NCBI GenBank assembly: GCA_003415625.1
Contig: PYIU01000004.1
Coordinates: forward strand, 496,001-560,000
DNA: 64,000 nt
Source: Aquanectria penicillioides
Taxonomy: Eukaryota; Ascomycota; Sordariomycetes; Hypocreales; Nectriaceae
Direction of reading: 5' to 3'
The position numbers and the translations under genes were made by a program. The notes beneath the pieces are model-generated. The model was not told the DNA's origin. It ran no database searches and was given only the letters and a program-made list of their open reading frames with translations. Positions 1 through 10,922 of the stretch are shown here, one piece after another (position 1 is the stretch's first letter; each line of letters opens with the position of its first letter).

Positions 1-99
1 GCCAGGCTCCTCAGCCTCGAACAAGGGTACTCTCTCGGGAGCAACATATCCATCCGATCGAGTGGGGAGATACGCAGGATAAAGCGGCTCAGAAGACAT
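1..99 (-). CDS. N-terminal fragment of an unidentified protein, cut by the window edge
   Basis: The complement opens with ATG at 99 and reads 33 codons without a stop to the edge (MSSEPLYPAYLPTRSDGYVA, then PERVPLFEAEEPG). The Tyr/Pro-rich opening resembles the first residues of fungal TauD-like alpha-ketoglutarate-dependent dioxygenases, which often begin with a PLYPxYLP element and an E/DPG element before the catalytic barrel. This is only a resemblance: no metal-binding residue lies within the window. It is transcribed away from the MFS gene, so 100-875 would serve as a shared divergent promoter. Confidence 0.5.
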   Translation of the reverse strand, partial: MSSEPLYPAYLPTRSDGYVAPERVPLFEAEEPG

Positions 100-875
100 G
101 ATGTGAGGTTGCGATTGCACTGCACAATGGCGGAGAACTTGGGTGGTAGACTTGCTCACAAAGTCTGCACTTCAGTGTTGGTCGCCAGTGGGGGAAAAAT
201 CAATGCGCGAGCTTGCTACATCTTGTAGATTTGACGTCCATATCCGCGATAATGCCACAAATCAATTTCCAGCTTCTCTGCCCACTGATGTCGGCCTTTG
301 CCCGACTGTTTTTGACTAATCTAGCAATATGCGCTGTCGTCATCTACAACTAGTGCAGCCATGCTACGCTAGCCTGGGGAAATAAGCTACGCACCATATG
401 CGCAGACAAAGGCGCCATCAATGCTATCCAGGTGTTTATATCAATTCGGCCTGGAGAGCTCCAATCACCAACGCCATGATTGGATTTCTCAGCCAACAGT
501 GGGGAATATCGCGTGGTTTCGTCTCCACCCGGTGACTCGAATCGCCCTTTGAAAATCATCAACGGTTGCGAATCACAGGCGACATGCACGCTCCATCCGG
601 CCCATGCCTCAGGGTTTTTTCCGAAAATGGAATACCCTGAGATGATTCCGTCATTCTATCCTAAAGATGAGAATCAACAGTCAATGAGCTCGGTCCGTCT
701 TGGCAGAGATGTTAAGAAGGGGTCTTCTGTGTACCTCAATGCGTCGTACAAACTCTCCCCTGTGTAAGTCTCATCTGGAAGAGAGATAAATAGGATGTCT
801 TCGACCTCGGGCTTTCACCAAAACCTACTCACTTATATTTAATAACGCTGCAATATTTAACTCCATTCTGTAACT
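100..875. other. Intergenic, probable divergent promoter
   Basis: About 780 bases between the left-edge gene and the MFS permease. An open frame at 480-767 has no recognisable protein character and is not called. The last 60 bases before 876 are AT-rich with TATATTTAA-like sequence, suitable for a core promoter. Nothing else was recognised. Confidence 0.4.
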
Positions 876-2531
876 ATGTCGCCCACTTCGAGTCTTAAGA
901 CTCCCTCAATACCCGAGGAGCGGCGAGCAGAGGCCTTTTCTGAATCAACATCTTGGCTTGCTAAAATTCACCCCTATTTCAAAGATCCGCAACATGTCTT
1001 GATTCTCAAGCTTGATTTATTGCTCTTGTCTTGGGCATTCGTTGCAGGGGTGAGTACTCACACATTGGAAATCGCTTCTCTTTATCTAACCAAAGGAATA
1101 GCTCTTCAAGGACATGGACCAGAGCGCTACGACAGCAGCGTATGTCTCTGGAATGAAAGAGGATCTTCAATTGTTTGGCAATGAATTAGTAGAGTTTACA
1201 ACTTACTTCTCCATTGGTTACGCTCTTTTTATTGTACCTTCACAGTTGATTCAAACGCGAGTTAGACCATCCCTATTCCTTCCTATATGCGAGATAATAT
1301 GGGGGTTATTCACGCTGTTTACATACAAAGCGCCCAACGCCAAGACTATTTTTGCGCTTAGATTCTTCCTTGGAGTCTTCGAGTCCACCTCATGGCCTGG
1401 AATTGTTTCCTTGATCTTAAACTGGTAAGCCTATTCCACCTTCATATTAGAATTTGACTGATTGTAGTTAGGTATACCCCAAAGGAACTCGGAAAGCGCT
1501 TAGCAATCTTCGGTGTCAGTGGAGTTGCAGGAAACATGTTCTTGGGTATTGTCCAAGCGGCTCTTTACAATAACCTCAACGGGGCCAGAGGGCTTGCAGG
1601 TTGGCAGTGGTTGTTTATCGTTTCGGGCGTTACTACCATTTTCTGGGGCTTCGTTGGCTTAATTGCAATCCCTGATTCACCTTCCATCACTCGAGCTTGG
1701 TATCTTTCTGAAAATGAGAAGGAGTTGTCTCGTATCAGGATGGCAGATCACGGAACGAAAACTTCCATACTCATCCCCTTCACAGTCTTGGTCCAAAAGC
1801 TGAGGCTTCTCGTTAAGAGCCCAATCTCTTACTTATTTCTTGCCGGATATCTACAATTTGCCTGGAGTCAGCGCGCCAATTCTTATTTCCTGCTCTACCT
1901 GAAGGGGCTCAAGGACTCGAATGGTCAGGCTCTATATTCAGTATACACGGTCAACTTGATCCCCCTCGGAGGCTACGCCATCAGCATCGTCTGCAATATC
2001 GGATTCAATGCCTTGAGTGATTGGAAGACTTGGCGATGGCAAATTGCGGCTGGAGTTGCTGTTATTCAACTGGTGGCTACGTCCGTTCTTGCTGGGTGGC
2101 CAGACTCACGAGCGACCATCATGGCATTTTACTTTCTCACATTTTCTACCGCAGCTTGGGGATACGCACTCCTTGCTTGGGTGGCTGAGATCCTTCGCAA
2201 AGAACCCGAAGTTAGGTCGATTCTCGTTGGCATCGCCGTCACCCTTGTTTATGCTGGGCATGCTTCAATTCCTCTACGTGCGTGGCGTGTCAGCGATAGT
2301 CCACGATATCCTATTGGCTTCCCATTGGCGGCGGCATTCTCTGTCGGAAGCATTATTTCGATCTTGGGACTCAAATTTTATGTTGACAAGTATCCTGATA
2401 TTGTGGATTGGGGCCTTGATAGAGAGGACGCGAGAGCTAGGGCAGTGGAGGAGATTACTCCACAAGAAAGATCAGAGAGCAATGGTAACAGAAAGAATCA
2501 TCCAGAACAGGCGAATAGATACTTAAATTGA
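876..2531 (+). CDS. MFS permease, Dal5/Liz1 (anion:cation symporter) family
   Basis: Three exons, 876-1049, 1102-1424 and 1472-2531, give 518 residues, normal for this family. Both introns are about 50 bases with GTGAGT and GTAAGC donors; joins are in phase and rebuild FVAG-LFKDMDQS and LNW-YTPKEL. The N-terminal LKLDLLLLSWAF helix, the DMDQSATTAAYVSGM loop, RFFLGVFES and the GWQWLFIVSG helix are hallmarks of the Dal5/Liz1/Tna1/Vht1 group of 12-helix plasma-membrane transporters for pantothenate, allantoate, nicotinate or biotin. Liz1 and pantothenate-type members are the closest in style, but the substrate cannot be assigned from sequence. The C-terminus is hydrophilic and charged. It lies tail to tail with the PDR transporter. 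Confidence 0.9.
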
Positions 2532-2914
2532 GACGAGGAGAAAACGGAGATGTCAGGTAGGGTTCAATCTTAATAATAGGTAGGGAGGCGAAGCAATCCA
2601 CAACCTGGTCTCTTTGTTATGACTATGTTTCAGGCCGATGCCTCATATAACTTAGAGCACCGGTCACTTATGCGTCATTGAGACGCCAGCTGGCATTTAG
2701 CCAAGGCCCAGAAAGATTGAGCCGGTTTCTCCAACTCACTACATCTGTAGAATCACGCGATTCCTGAGCATGCATGGCATGGAAAAAAAACTCCCCCGTA
2801 GAATTTGATAAGCCTAAATTCGGTTGTGCACTCTCACTTGAGGTATTCTGTCCTATTGCTAATAAATTATTAGCGTCAAGTATTCTCTAAGACGTTCTGC
2901 TTCGCACCTGAACA
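2532..2914. other. Convergent 3' intergenic region
   Basis: Between the stops of two convergent genes. AT-rich, with AATAAATTATT near 2860 that could serve 3' end formation on either strand. No gene seen. Confidence 0.4.
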
Positions 2915-5900
2915 TCATTTTCTGCCCTTTGGCCACTTCATAACCCGGAAGATGTAATACAACACAATCGTCATGAAAACATTAAATCCAATGTAAGCCC
3001 AAAAGATACCGTAGTTGCGCCACCTTTCGCTCCACAGAACTCTAGAGAGTGAAAGATATTGGTCTGCGTTACTAAACGTGCAATATCGGCACTCCGTTGT
3101 ATCGTTAGGATTCTGAAGTTTTCCAGGGGCTAGTTTGAGGAAAGGACCGAGATATTCGCCACAACTTTGGCCGCTGGGTGGGTTAAAAATAGATGTTTCT
3201 CTCTTTGAGCAAGAAACCTCTTTTCCATGCAGTTCAGTCGCCACAATGCCACCAATCCAGTATGTGAAAGGTGAAACACGATACATGAACATCCAGAAAC
3301 CCGGTAAGGCATCAGGGGTTTGTAGAACGCCACTAAAAATCGCACTCATGAGGGAGAGGAGAATGACGATACTGGCAGCTGTTTCTTCATCAGGCAATGC
3401 TGCAATTGTCATTTGAGCAAAGGCACTGGCGTAAATGAAGAGCTGAATGACGTAGAGCAGCACCAAGCCTTGTCGATCGGAGCTTTGGACACCTACAATC
3501 GGGTAATAGAAGCAGGCATAGATTAGAATCCCTGTAATAATCTGATACGGGATTTCGACAAGAACATTTGCAATAATGAACGCTTGCCAAGAATATGCTT
3601 TGCTTGGTCGCTCCCGAACCTCGTACAAAGATCTTTGTGTGATAAAGAGGGGTTGAATCTAGAATGAACGTTAGTCAGGTTTCTCTAGCAAGACTACTAT
3701 CTCGATACTTACTTGTTGAACGAGGGTCGAAAAGATTGTCGTGACGAGAAACACAGAGAAGATAACATTCTGCAATCCTGCTAGAGTGGCCTTTGAGTCA
3801 AAAAACGAGAATCCAATGAACAACCCGGCCGAAACCCCAAGCAAGAATTTGGCAAATATGTAGTTTGGCATCCTCCAGTATTGTTGGAAGACCCGATAGG
3901 TGACAGCCTGAACCTGAGCCAAAAAGGGCATTGCAAACTCTGAGGTGGAGAGAGACTCATCGTCTCCAGGGTTTCCCTCGTAGTGATTCTCTGTGTGAAT
4001 CCTGTCTATCTCGGCCTCAATAGCCTCCTTCTCTCTGCTCTCTTTCCAGACTGTATGCCAGTCCTTCCCGTCGATGTTATAGCCACTGTTGCCGATTTCT
4101 AGAAGATATTCGGCTGGATTTTCTTCTTCTCCGCATCGCCGAGCTCCCTGATACTGGAAATACTCCAACATAGTCCGTGAGTTTTCTCCAATGTTTCCAA
4201 AGTAGACTGTTTTGCCTCCTTTAGCTAGGAATAAAAGACGATCAAATTGCTGAAATAGAATTGCACTCGGTTGATGGACGGTGCATAGAATTGCTTGCCC
4301 TGAGTTGGCCAACTTTCGTAGGAAAGCACAGATTGCCCATGAGCTTTGTGAATCCAGGCCACTAGTCGGCTCATCAAGGAAAAGGAGAAGCTTGGGCTTT
4401 GCCGCCAGCTCAACTCCGATTGTTAGCAGCTTACGCTGCTCTACATTGAGACCCTCGCCTGGGATGCCAACTACGGCATCTGCATAATCTTCCATATTGA
4501 GCATCTTGATGACTTCTTCAACAAATTCATACTTTTCCTTCTTGCTAACAGATTTTGGCTGCCTTAGCAGGGCGCTAAATTGTAAGCTTTCTCGAACTGT
4601 TGCGGTTTCGAGGTGCAAATCTAAAGTCAAGTTAGAACGGCATATGCGCAATCTTGCGTTTCCGTACCTTGTTGTTGCACATAACCAGTCTTACGCTGAA
4701 AGCTGGCATCGAACGGCTTTCCATTCACCAGCATATCACCGGTAACCACACCCATGCTCACACGTTGCGCAAGCACGTCCAATAATGTTGTCTTTCCAGC
4801 ACCGCTGACGCCCATGAGCGCTGTCAAAGTGCCTGGTTTCACCCATCCAGCAACGTTGTCGAGCAGGCGTCGCTGTTCACCTTTGATCTCAATGTCATAC
4901 ACAACATTCCTCCAGGTGAATATGTCCGTCTGCGGCTCTATGGCAGTTACTTCTCCTCCTTTCGCGTCTTCCGTATTGATTGGATCAGTAACTGCCTCTT
5001 CATCGTTTGGAGATTGGGTTTTACCAATCCGCAGACGCGCCGGGACCCCACCCCTCCTGAAAACGAGTGCCTCTGCTGTACTTGTCGTAGATGAGTTGAG
5101 TTCAATAGCAATGAAATAAATAGCCATAAACCCAATCAGAAAAGCTATGAGTATACCGAAATTTCTCCAGACGTGATGATGGTAATACCGATAGTTTTCA
5201 GCGATAAATCTATCTCCATTTACAGTGCGTTCACCAGCAACAGCCCCTGTTGTAGCACAAATCCACGAGTCCCCAATAAGAGGCGTATAGGGTGGAATAA
5301 CAGCTGAGCAGGTGAATTGGCGGCCATGAAATTCATTCGCGACAAGTATCTCAAACGCGTAGTAAATTGGATTGATCCACCTGATCCATGAGAACCACTT
5401 TTTCATCTCTGGTGCGGTGATAGTGAAGCCAACATAGACAACGAGGGCGAGAACCATGACTCCCGACAACGCCATTGCCTGTGAGACGGTTTTCGTGATA
5501 GCTGCCATAGTGCGAAACACAGCGCTCATGATAAAGGTTGAGATGTATGTAATGAGGAAGTAAAGAAAAAAGTTGCCCGGCTCTCGACGCAAGCCGCTCA
5601 TGAAGTACAGCACAATGTTAAAGGCGGCCGCCGTGACGAATTTAATTGGAACGTCAGCAGCCAGTCCTGCTGCAGCCTCACAGGCCGGGTGGTAAAAGGC
5701 GAACGAGGCGTGCTTTTCCACAATCGGTCTTTGAGAGTAGAGACCAGCAATTTCCGATATAGCTGTCAATGCGTTCAGCAGAACAGCCATGAACAGCACA
5801 GAACCCTTGGCATAAAATCCAGCAGTGGCATCTGGGGTCCCGAAGAAGATTGAGCCGATGATGAGAGCCATGGTGATCAACACAAAACACTGAGTCCCAG

Positions 5901-7568
5901 TGGCGTAGATATCGTTCCAAATGCGTTGGTACGCCCGCTTAGTGCAGAGTCCTACTTGCATCAAAATGCTGACGGTGTATGGAGATCCAGGTCGCACATG
6001 CTTGGACTGTCGTTCATTCTTCTGCTGACGCAGTTGGGCAATGGTCTCTCCCTGTCGATCGACCATGTACTCAGCCTCATACCTGTCCATGTCTTCCTTC
6101 AGTGTTTGGTACTCGGGCGATGCGCGCCAATAACTCTCGAATTCCTCAGGGGTTCGTGGAACTTTATTTTCCATTCCCGGCCGAGCTTTTCTCTCAACTG
6201 GGTTGGTGACAGAGGTAAGGAAATCGCCTGTAGTTTGTCGAGGGGGACAATGCCACCCTTGTTGCTCGAAAAACCCTCTCGCCAGCTCCGCTGGGCCAAA
6301 GTAGATTTCTCTACCCTCATAGAGGACTATGGTTTTATCAAAAAGATCATAAATTGCTTGGCTGGCTTGATAGATAGCCACCGCATTAGCCTGTCCACCG
6401 ATGTTTGCAGCCATCCTCAAGGCAGATACGAACTTGTAGGCTGTTGCCGAGTCTAGACCGCGAGTACTATTGTCCCAGGCAGAAAACGGCGAACCGGATA
6501 AGACCATCTCAGCCAGTGACACTCTCTTTCTTTCTCCGCCTGAAACACCGCGAATGAAGTCATTCCCAACCTTGGTGTTGTAGGTATGACTGAGACCAAA
6601 CGCAGCCATGACAACCTTGGCGACATATTGAACAAAGTCGTCTCGTGTCATATTGTTGATTCGATTGGAAGGGGTTCGAACGGAGGCCGCAAACTCCAAG
6701 GTCTGACCAACTCTCAGATGAGGGAAATGCCTGTCAACCTGTGCACCAATGTCAGCGATGCTTGAGTGTGGTGGTTCTCATTGCTTACTTCTTGGTTGTA
6801 AATAGCTTCACCCTTAAACTCCTTCTTCATGAGCTTCTGCGGGATCCCATCGTAATGAATGCTCGAGCCGGCATCCACGGTCAGCCCATGAAGTTCACCA
6901 CACAAGGACTTGAGCAAGGTACTACATCCTGATCCGGGCCGGCCAAGGACGATTAGAAGCTCGCCCTTTTGGATCAGACCATCGAAGTTTTGAAGAATCT
7001 GCTTGTGGTCCGTCTTTCCGAAACTAAAGAACTCCCCGAGACGAAGAGGGGCCATCAATACCGACCCTACCGTCTCTTGAAGTTGCAATGCAGCTCCTGA
7101 GCCGGAGACGTGGAGGTCTTTGAAGACTACTCCTGTCTGTTTCGCAGTGACGCCCTGGTCCCGGAGGGTCTTCACGAAGTTCTGAAGCCATTTCTCTAGA
7201 TCGAATTGGTCGCTAAGAGGATCAAGCACCGGGGCATCTTCATCGAGAGTGGCAAGCGTAGGCACACGAGTTAGAGCATCAGGGCTAGTGGCCACGGAAT
7301 GCCGGCGGGAGAGCGCTGTAGCAATTCTCACCAGCTCATTTCTATCGCTCTCCCCTATCATACGTGTAGAGTCCTTGCGATATTGTGATAGAGTAGGTCT
7401 TCTGCTGTGGAAGGGTGTTTCCGATCCGCTTCTGGAATACCCTTCCCCAGACTTCTCCGATTCTCTATGAAAAGACGCATGATCGGTCTCGCCTTGGATA
7501 TCTTCGGAGTGTGTAATGTCGAGAGACCCCGGCGAACTAGTGTCGTCATCTGCCTTGTAGTGACCCAT
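2915..7568 (-). CDS. Pleiotropic drug resistance ABC transporter (PDR / fungal ABCG, full size)
   Basis: Four exons on the complement (7568-6789, 6738-4668, 4620-3713, 3658-2915) encode 1500 residues with the (NBD-TMD)x2 layout of Cdr1/Pdr5. All three introns are about 50 bases and in phase. NBD1 has the family's degenerate Walker [13 protein letters not shown] with Cys in place of Lys, signature [10 protein letters not shown] and Walker [20 protein letters not shown]2 has canonical Walker [13 protein letters not shown], the degenerate signature [12 protein letters not shown] and Walker [14 protein letters not shown]. This asymmetry is normal in PDR proteins. Each half carries six predicted helices; the second ends with [14 protein letters not shown]. 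Expected role: ATP-driven efflux of azoles and other hydrophobic compounds at the plasma membrane. The N-terminal 100 residues are Ser/Thr-rich and probably regulatory. No exact PDRE (TCCGCGGA) was found upstream. Confidence 0.95.
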
Positions 7569-8625
7569 GATGAAAAATGAAATACGACAGCAACAATTGG
7601 AGGCAGCAATAGAATTGATGGATCAGGGAAATTTTAAATTCTCAAGGAAGGAAATGAATTCCCTTTGAAATCTCAGTGGTCTATGCTCAGGAATCTGGCT
7701 TGTCTATCAAGACGGACATAACAGGCTAACGAGAGCTTCGCGGAGGTAAAGACGACCATGCATATCTTGGCCCTCGCCGAAACTAGACGGGAAATTACCT
7801 TGTCTCCGCCGTTTCTGCAGCCCCTATCACAAAATAACAGTGGATGTATCAAGTCAGCAAGGTTTACACGCAGCTAAGAGCCGATGTTACCTGCAATGAT
7901 ACGTGAGGTGAATGCCGCCTTGGACGCCATCGTCCCAATAGGCATGCTAGAACACCGCGATAATTTGCTATCATTCGTGCCCAAGAAGCTACCACAAGGA
8001 AAAAGAGGGCGAGAAACATTGGGTGATATCATACTGACAGCTCCCCCCGCATATGCCGTTCAGCCCGCAAACCTTATGCTCACATAATGATCAACGACCA
8101 GGTCCACGATAAGGGAATCATGGGAGTGGTGGAAGGAAGCATGTTGGAATCCTTGCTTGTACCCAGATGATGGAATTCACAGCCCAGAAAACACTTCGCA
8201 TCAACAACCCAAGCGCTGTTTATCCTCAAGTGGAATTCGAAAAGAACAATCGCAGTCGAAGATATGTAAGATGGTCTATCCAAGCTTCATGTCGTTCGAG
8301 ATGTTAATCTACAATTATCATCTACAAGGTAGAAACTACGTAGTGTTTTATGCAGCATTAGAAAATCTCGCCGAGGCGGCTGACGTGAGCAGTGCATTGC
8401 ATGTGCAGATGCCCTGAAGATCGATTGGACCTAGAGTATGGTGATCGGCAGAACATATTGAAGCTCACCACTCGCTTCCAGACATACACGAATTGCGGTG
8501 TGTTACGGCAGGATTTCCTTCAAATCGAATATTTTGACTGGTTCTGGCTATACTTTCAGGGTCCCTGCACCATATCAATAGCTATCACATGAAGCGATCC
8601 AGTGCCTTCAGACGACGCATCCATC
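7569..8625. other. Intergenic: PDR promoter side and exonuclease 3' side
   Basis: Holds the promoter of the PDR transporter (adjacent to 7568) and the 3' flank of the exonuclease. Short open frames at 7884-8087 and 8157-8417 lack homologous character, introns or neighbours and are not called. Confidence 0.35.
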
Positions 8626-9408
8626 TCAGTCCCAAAATTGCCCTCCAGCAGCAAATCCTTTCTCCCACGGTCCAAGCTTCTTATCTTCCGAGTGCGGGTT
8701 GTATCCTTCAGTCTGTGACTCTTTAACACGGTTTTCCGTCTCCTGCCTCACTTTCATCCTCCAACTTGCCCCCAGGCTCCCCCAGAGATTGTCCCGCAGC
8801 CCGGGCAGGAACTGCACATCATTCACGCAATACCTGATCACATCCGGATCCATCGGCCGGTTGTTAAAGACTTGGTACGTTCCACCTTGATTTGGGTGGA
8901 AGAGCCGCAAGCCTTTGTCTTTGACGGCGCTCCAATTATTTTTCTGGGCGGATGTCAGAGGCGCCTTGGTCTGGATTGTCTTTTCGAGGCCCATGATGAA
9001 TCGGCGCCGGCCGGCGGGGCGAGATGCATTCTCCATCAGCTGCACATCCTCGATACCCTTCAAATCGATGCCGTAGTGGGTATACAACGCGTCAGAGTCA
9101 TTCCGAACATCAAAGAACACCTTGGTTATGCTTGGAGATTCCAGTATGTTCTTCAGCGATGTTCCGTCTGAGCTGACGGTGGTGAAAGCCAAAGAACCCA
9201 AGACATGGACGTCAACCAAGTAAGCACGCCCTTCTGGGAGTACGTAGATGGTGAGTATGGAAAGGCTTCCATGGCGCGAAAGCGAAACTCCCTCCAAGTC
9301 AAGGAATAGGTTTGGGGTCGTCAAAGAGAGTCTCATGATGTTCTCAATCAGGTTGGCAATTCCAAGTGGAGTGTCCACCAAGACGCTCGGTGCCTGTTCA
9401 GAAGTCAT
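8626..9408 (-). CDS. DEDDy-type 3'-5' exonuclease domain protein (RNase D / EXD1-like)
   Basis: A single exon of 260 residues, nearly all one domain. The Exo I motif is FLDLEGVSLSR (metal-binding Asp and Glu, residues about 37-40), Exo II is the FFDVRNDSDALY segment near residue 98, and Exo III is YCVNDVQFLPGL near residue 201, with Tyr four residues before the last Asp. This is the DEDDy arrangement of the RNase D / WRN exonuclease / EXD1-EXD2 family, so metal-dependent 3'-5' degradation of RNA or DNA is expected. There is no HRDC or helicase part, and stand-alone proteins of this length are common in filamentous fungi. No targeting signal is seen. The start at 9408 is the first in-frame ATG. 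The substrate is unknown. Confidence 0.85.
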   Translation of the reverse strand: MTSEQAPSVLVDTPLGIANLIENIMRLSLTTPNLFLDLEGVSLSRHGSLSILTIYVLPEGRAYLVDVHVLGSLAFTTVSSDGTSLKNILESPSITKVFFDVRNDSDALYTHYGIDLKGIEDVQLMENASRPAGRRRFIMGLEKTIQTKAPLTSAQKNNWSAVKDKGLRLFHPNQGGTYQVFNNRPMDPDVIRYCVNDVQFLPGLRDNLWGSLGASWRMKVRQETENRVKESQTEGYNPHSEDKKLGPWEKGFAAGGQFWD

Positions 9409-10922
9409 GTTTCTGAAGATTCAATATTTTGCGATTCAATATTGGATGGAGTAGAGCAACTCAAGGGTGTAGTTTCAACTCAGGATCTCCATCTTGCTCG
9501 TACAGGAATGAATCTTCCTCCTTATACAAAAAAGTCCATCATAAATCCTCAGAGAAACCCGGGTACTACCTCGCGGGCCTCCCGCATGATAAATTACAAT
9601 GAAAATCTTACACAGTGCCATCTCCCATCACCAATTGGTCCGATCATTCGTGGCTGATGTTATACCGACCAAGTTAGAGACAATATGACGTATCGAAACC
9701 CCACAAAAGCGATTTGCAAGTTTCAAGGCATCAAATATACAGTGAGTGACAACTCTTGTCGTTCTGCCTGAAGATGGAGGCGATACCCAGTCGGCGCAAG
9801 CAGCTCGATTCTTCAGTTAGACTAGAATTCCGCCACACAAGCTAAAAGACGAGGTTCTTAGAAAGACATGGGCTCCACGAATTTGGTTGTAAGGGAGAAA
9901 TTAATTGCAACCTAGATGCATATAAGGCCCTGGGAAGCCACTGACAGCGAGGCTCCAATTTGACTAGTGATCAAACAGGCCCATGTGAAATTTGACATTG
10001 GTCAAGTCAGTTGATCTCAAAGAGAATGAGGTTTTTCAACCAACTTCATCTACCTCACAACTAAATCCGTTATTTGCCACTAAGATTATCGATAAGCAAA
10101 TATTTTACTATTTTCTATAGATTCAAACCCGATTTAAAAACCAAGGTCTTCGCACACAACGTGCCGATATCGTCCTCTCCGAGTGGTCGCTGTTGTTGCC
10201 TTTTATAGCTATGGGGACCTGTGACGAGTTTCTTCTTACTTAGTAGGTTGTTTTATTGCAGCTGATATTGAAGGAACCAAAATTACAACACCATGCTTCA
10301 TACCAGGTTGGCTAGGTCTTGTGGTTAACCTAAAGTGAAGCACGCAGCCGATCATTTGTAAATGGTGTCAAAAGGACGGGGTTAGGAGCACTTGGGAGTG
10401 TCCTTGACACGCATGTGTGTTGCGAATATTGTCCCACACCCAACGATAGAATTATAAAAAGGACCTGAACTTTTTTATAAAGGGCATGAGTCAAAGACCG
10501 AACAACGATCGTCTCGAGTAATTGAAATAAATGCTGAACTATGGTTGAGTTGAGGACCGGGTCTAGGGTAGGGATCTTTCTTAGGGTTGTTTTCGTGGCT
10601 TGTCAAATACCACAGATCTGTCCCTGCAGATTTTGTGGGACAAAACTTCCGAGACACAACATCAACCTCGGAATTAGAACGCATCACATAAGACGCAACA
10701 CACGAGGATATGCTTATTACAGTTCAACAAGTACTCCAATTGTCCCGGGAATTATACCCAAAATCTATATGCCTGAGTATGTAGCCAAAAAAGTTGCACT
10801 GCACCCGATAAAAAACACGCTCGTCACATGCCCCGACTTGTCTCCCCTCGTCCTCGTTAACTTTCTCGTCCACTCTCGGGTCATTTGCTTCTCGTTCGCA
10901 TAGCGTTAATGTTACAACGGAT
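9409..10922. other. Intergenic region of 1.5 kb without a recognisable gene
   Basis: AT-rich, particularly 9,880-10,150, with only short unconvincing frames. It includes the 5' flank of the exonuclease and the 3' flank of the ACH1-type gene. No tRNA, repeat family or coding remnant was identified. Confidence 0.35.

Noticed and set aside
480..767. 95-codon frame upstream of the MFS gene
   Set aside because: Lies in a probable promoter; no protein character beyond being open.
6380..6560. Degenerate first nucleotide-binding site of the PDR transporter considered as damage
   Set aside because: Cys in Walker A and Asn in Walker B of NBD1 are normal for fungal PDR proteins.
7884..8087. Short + strand frame with fairly ordinary amino-acid composition
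   Set aside because: No continuation, splice sites or recognisable family.
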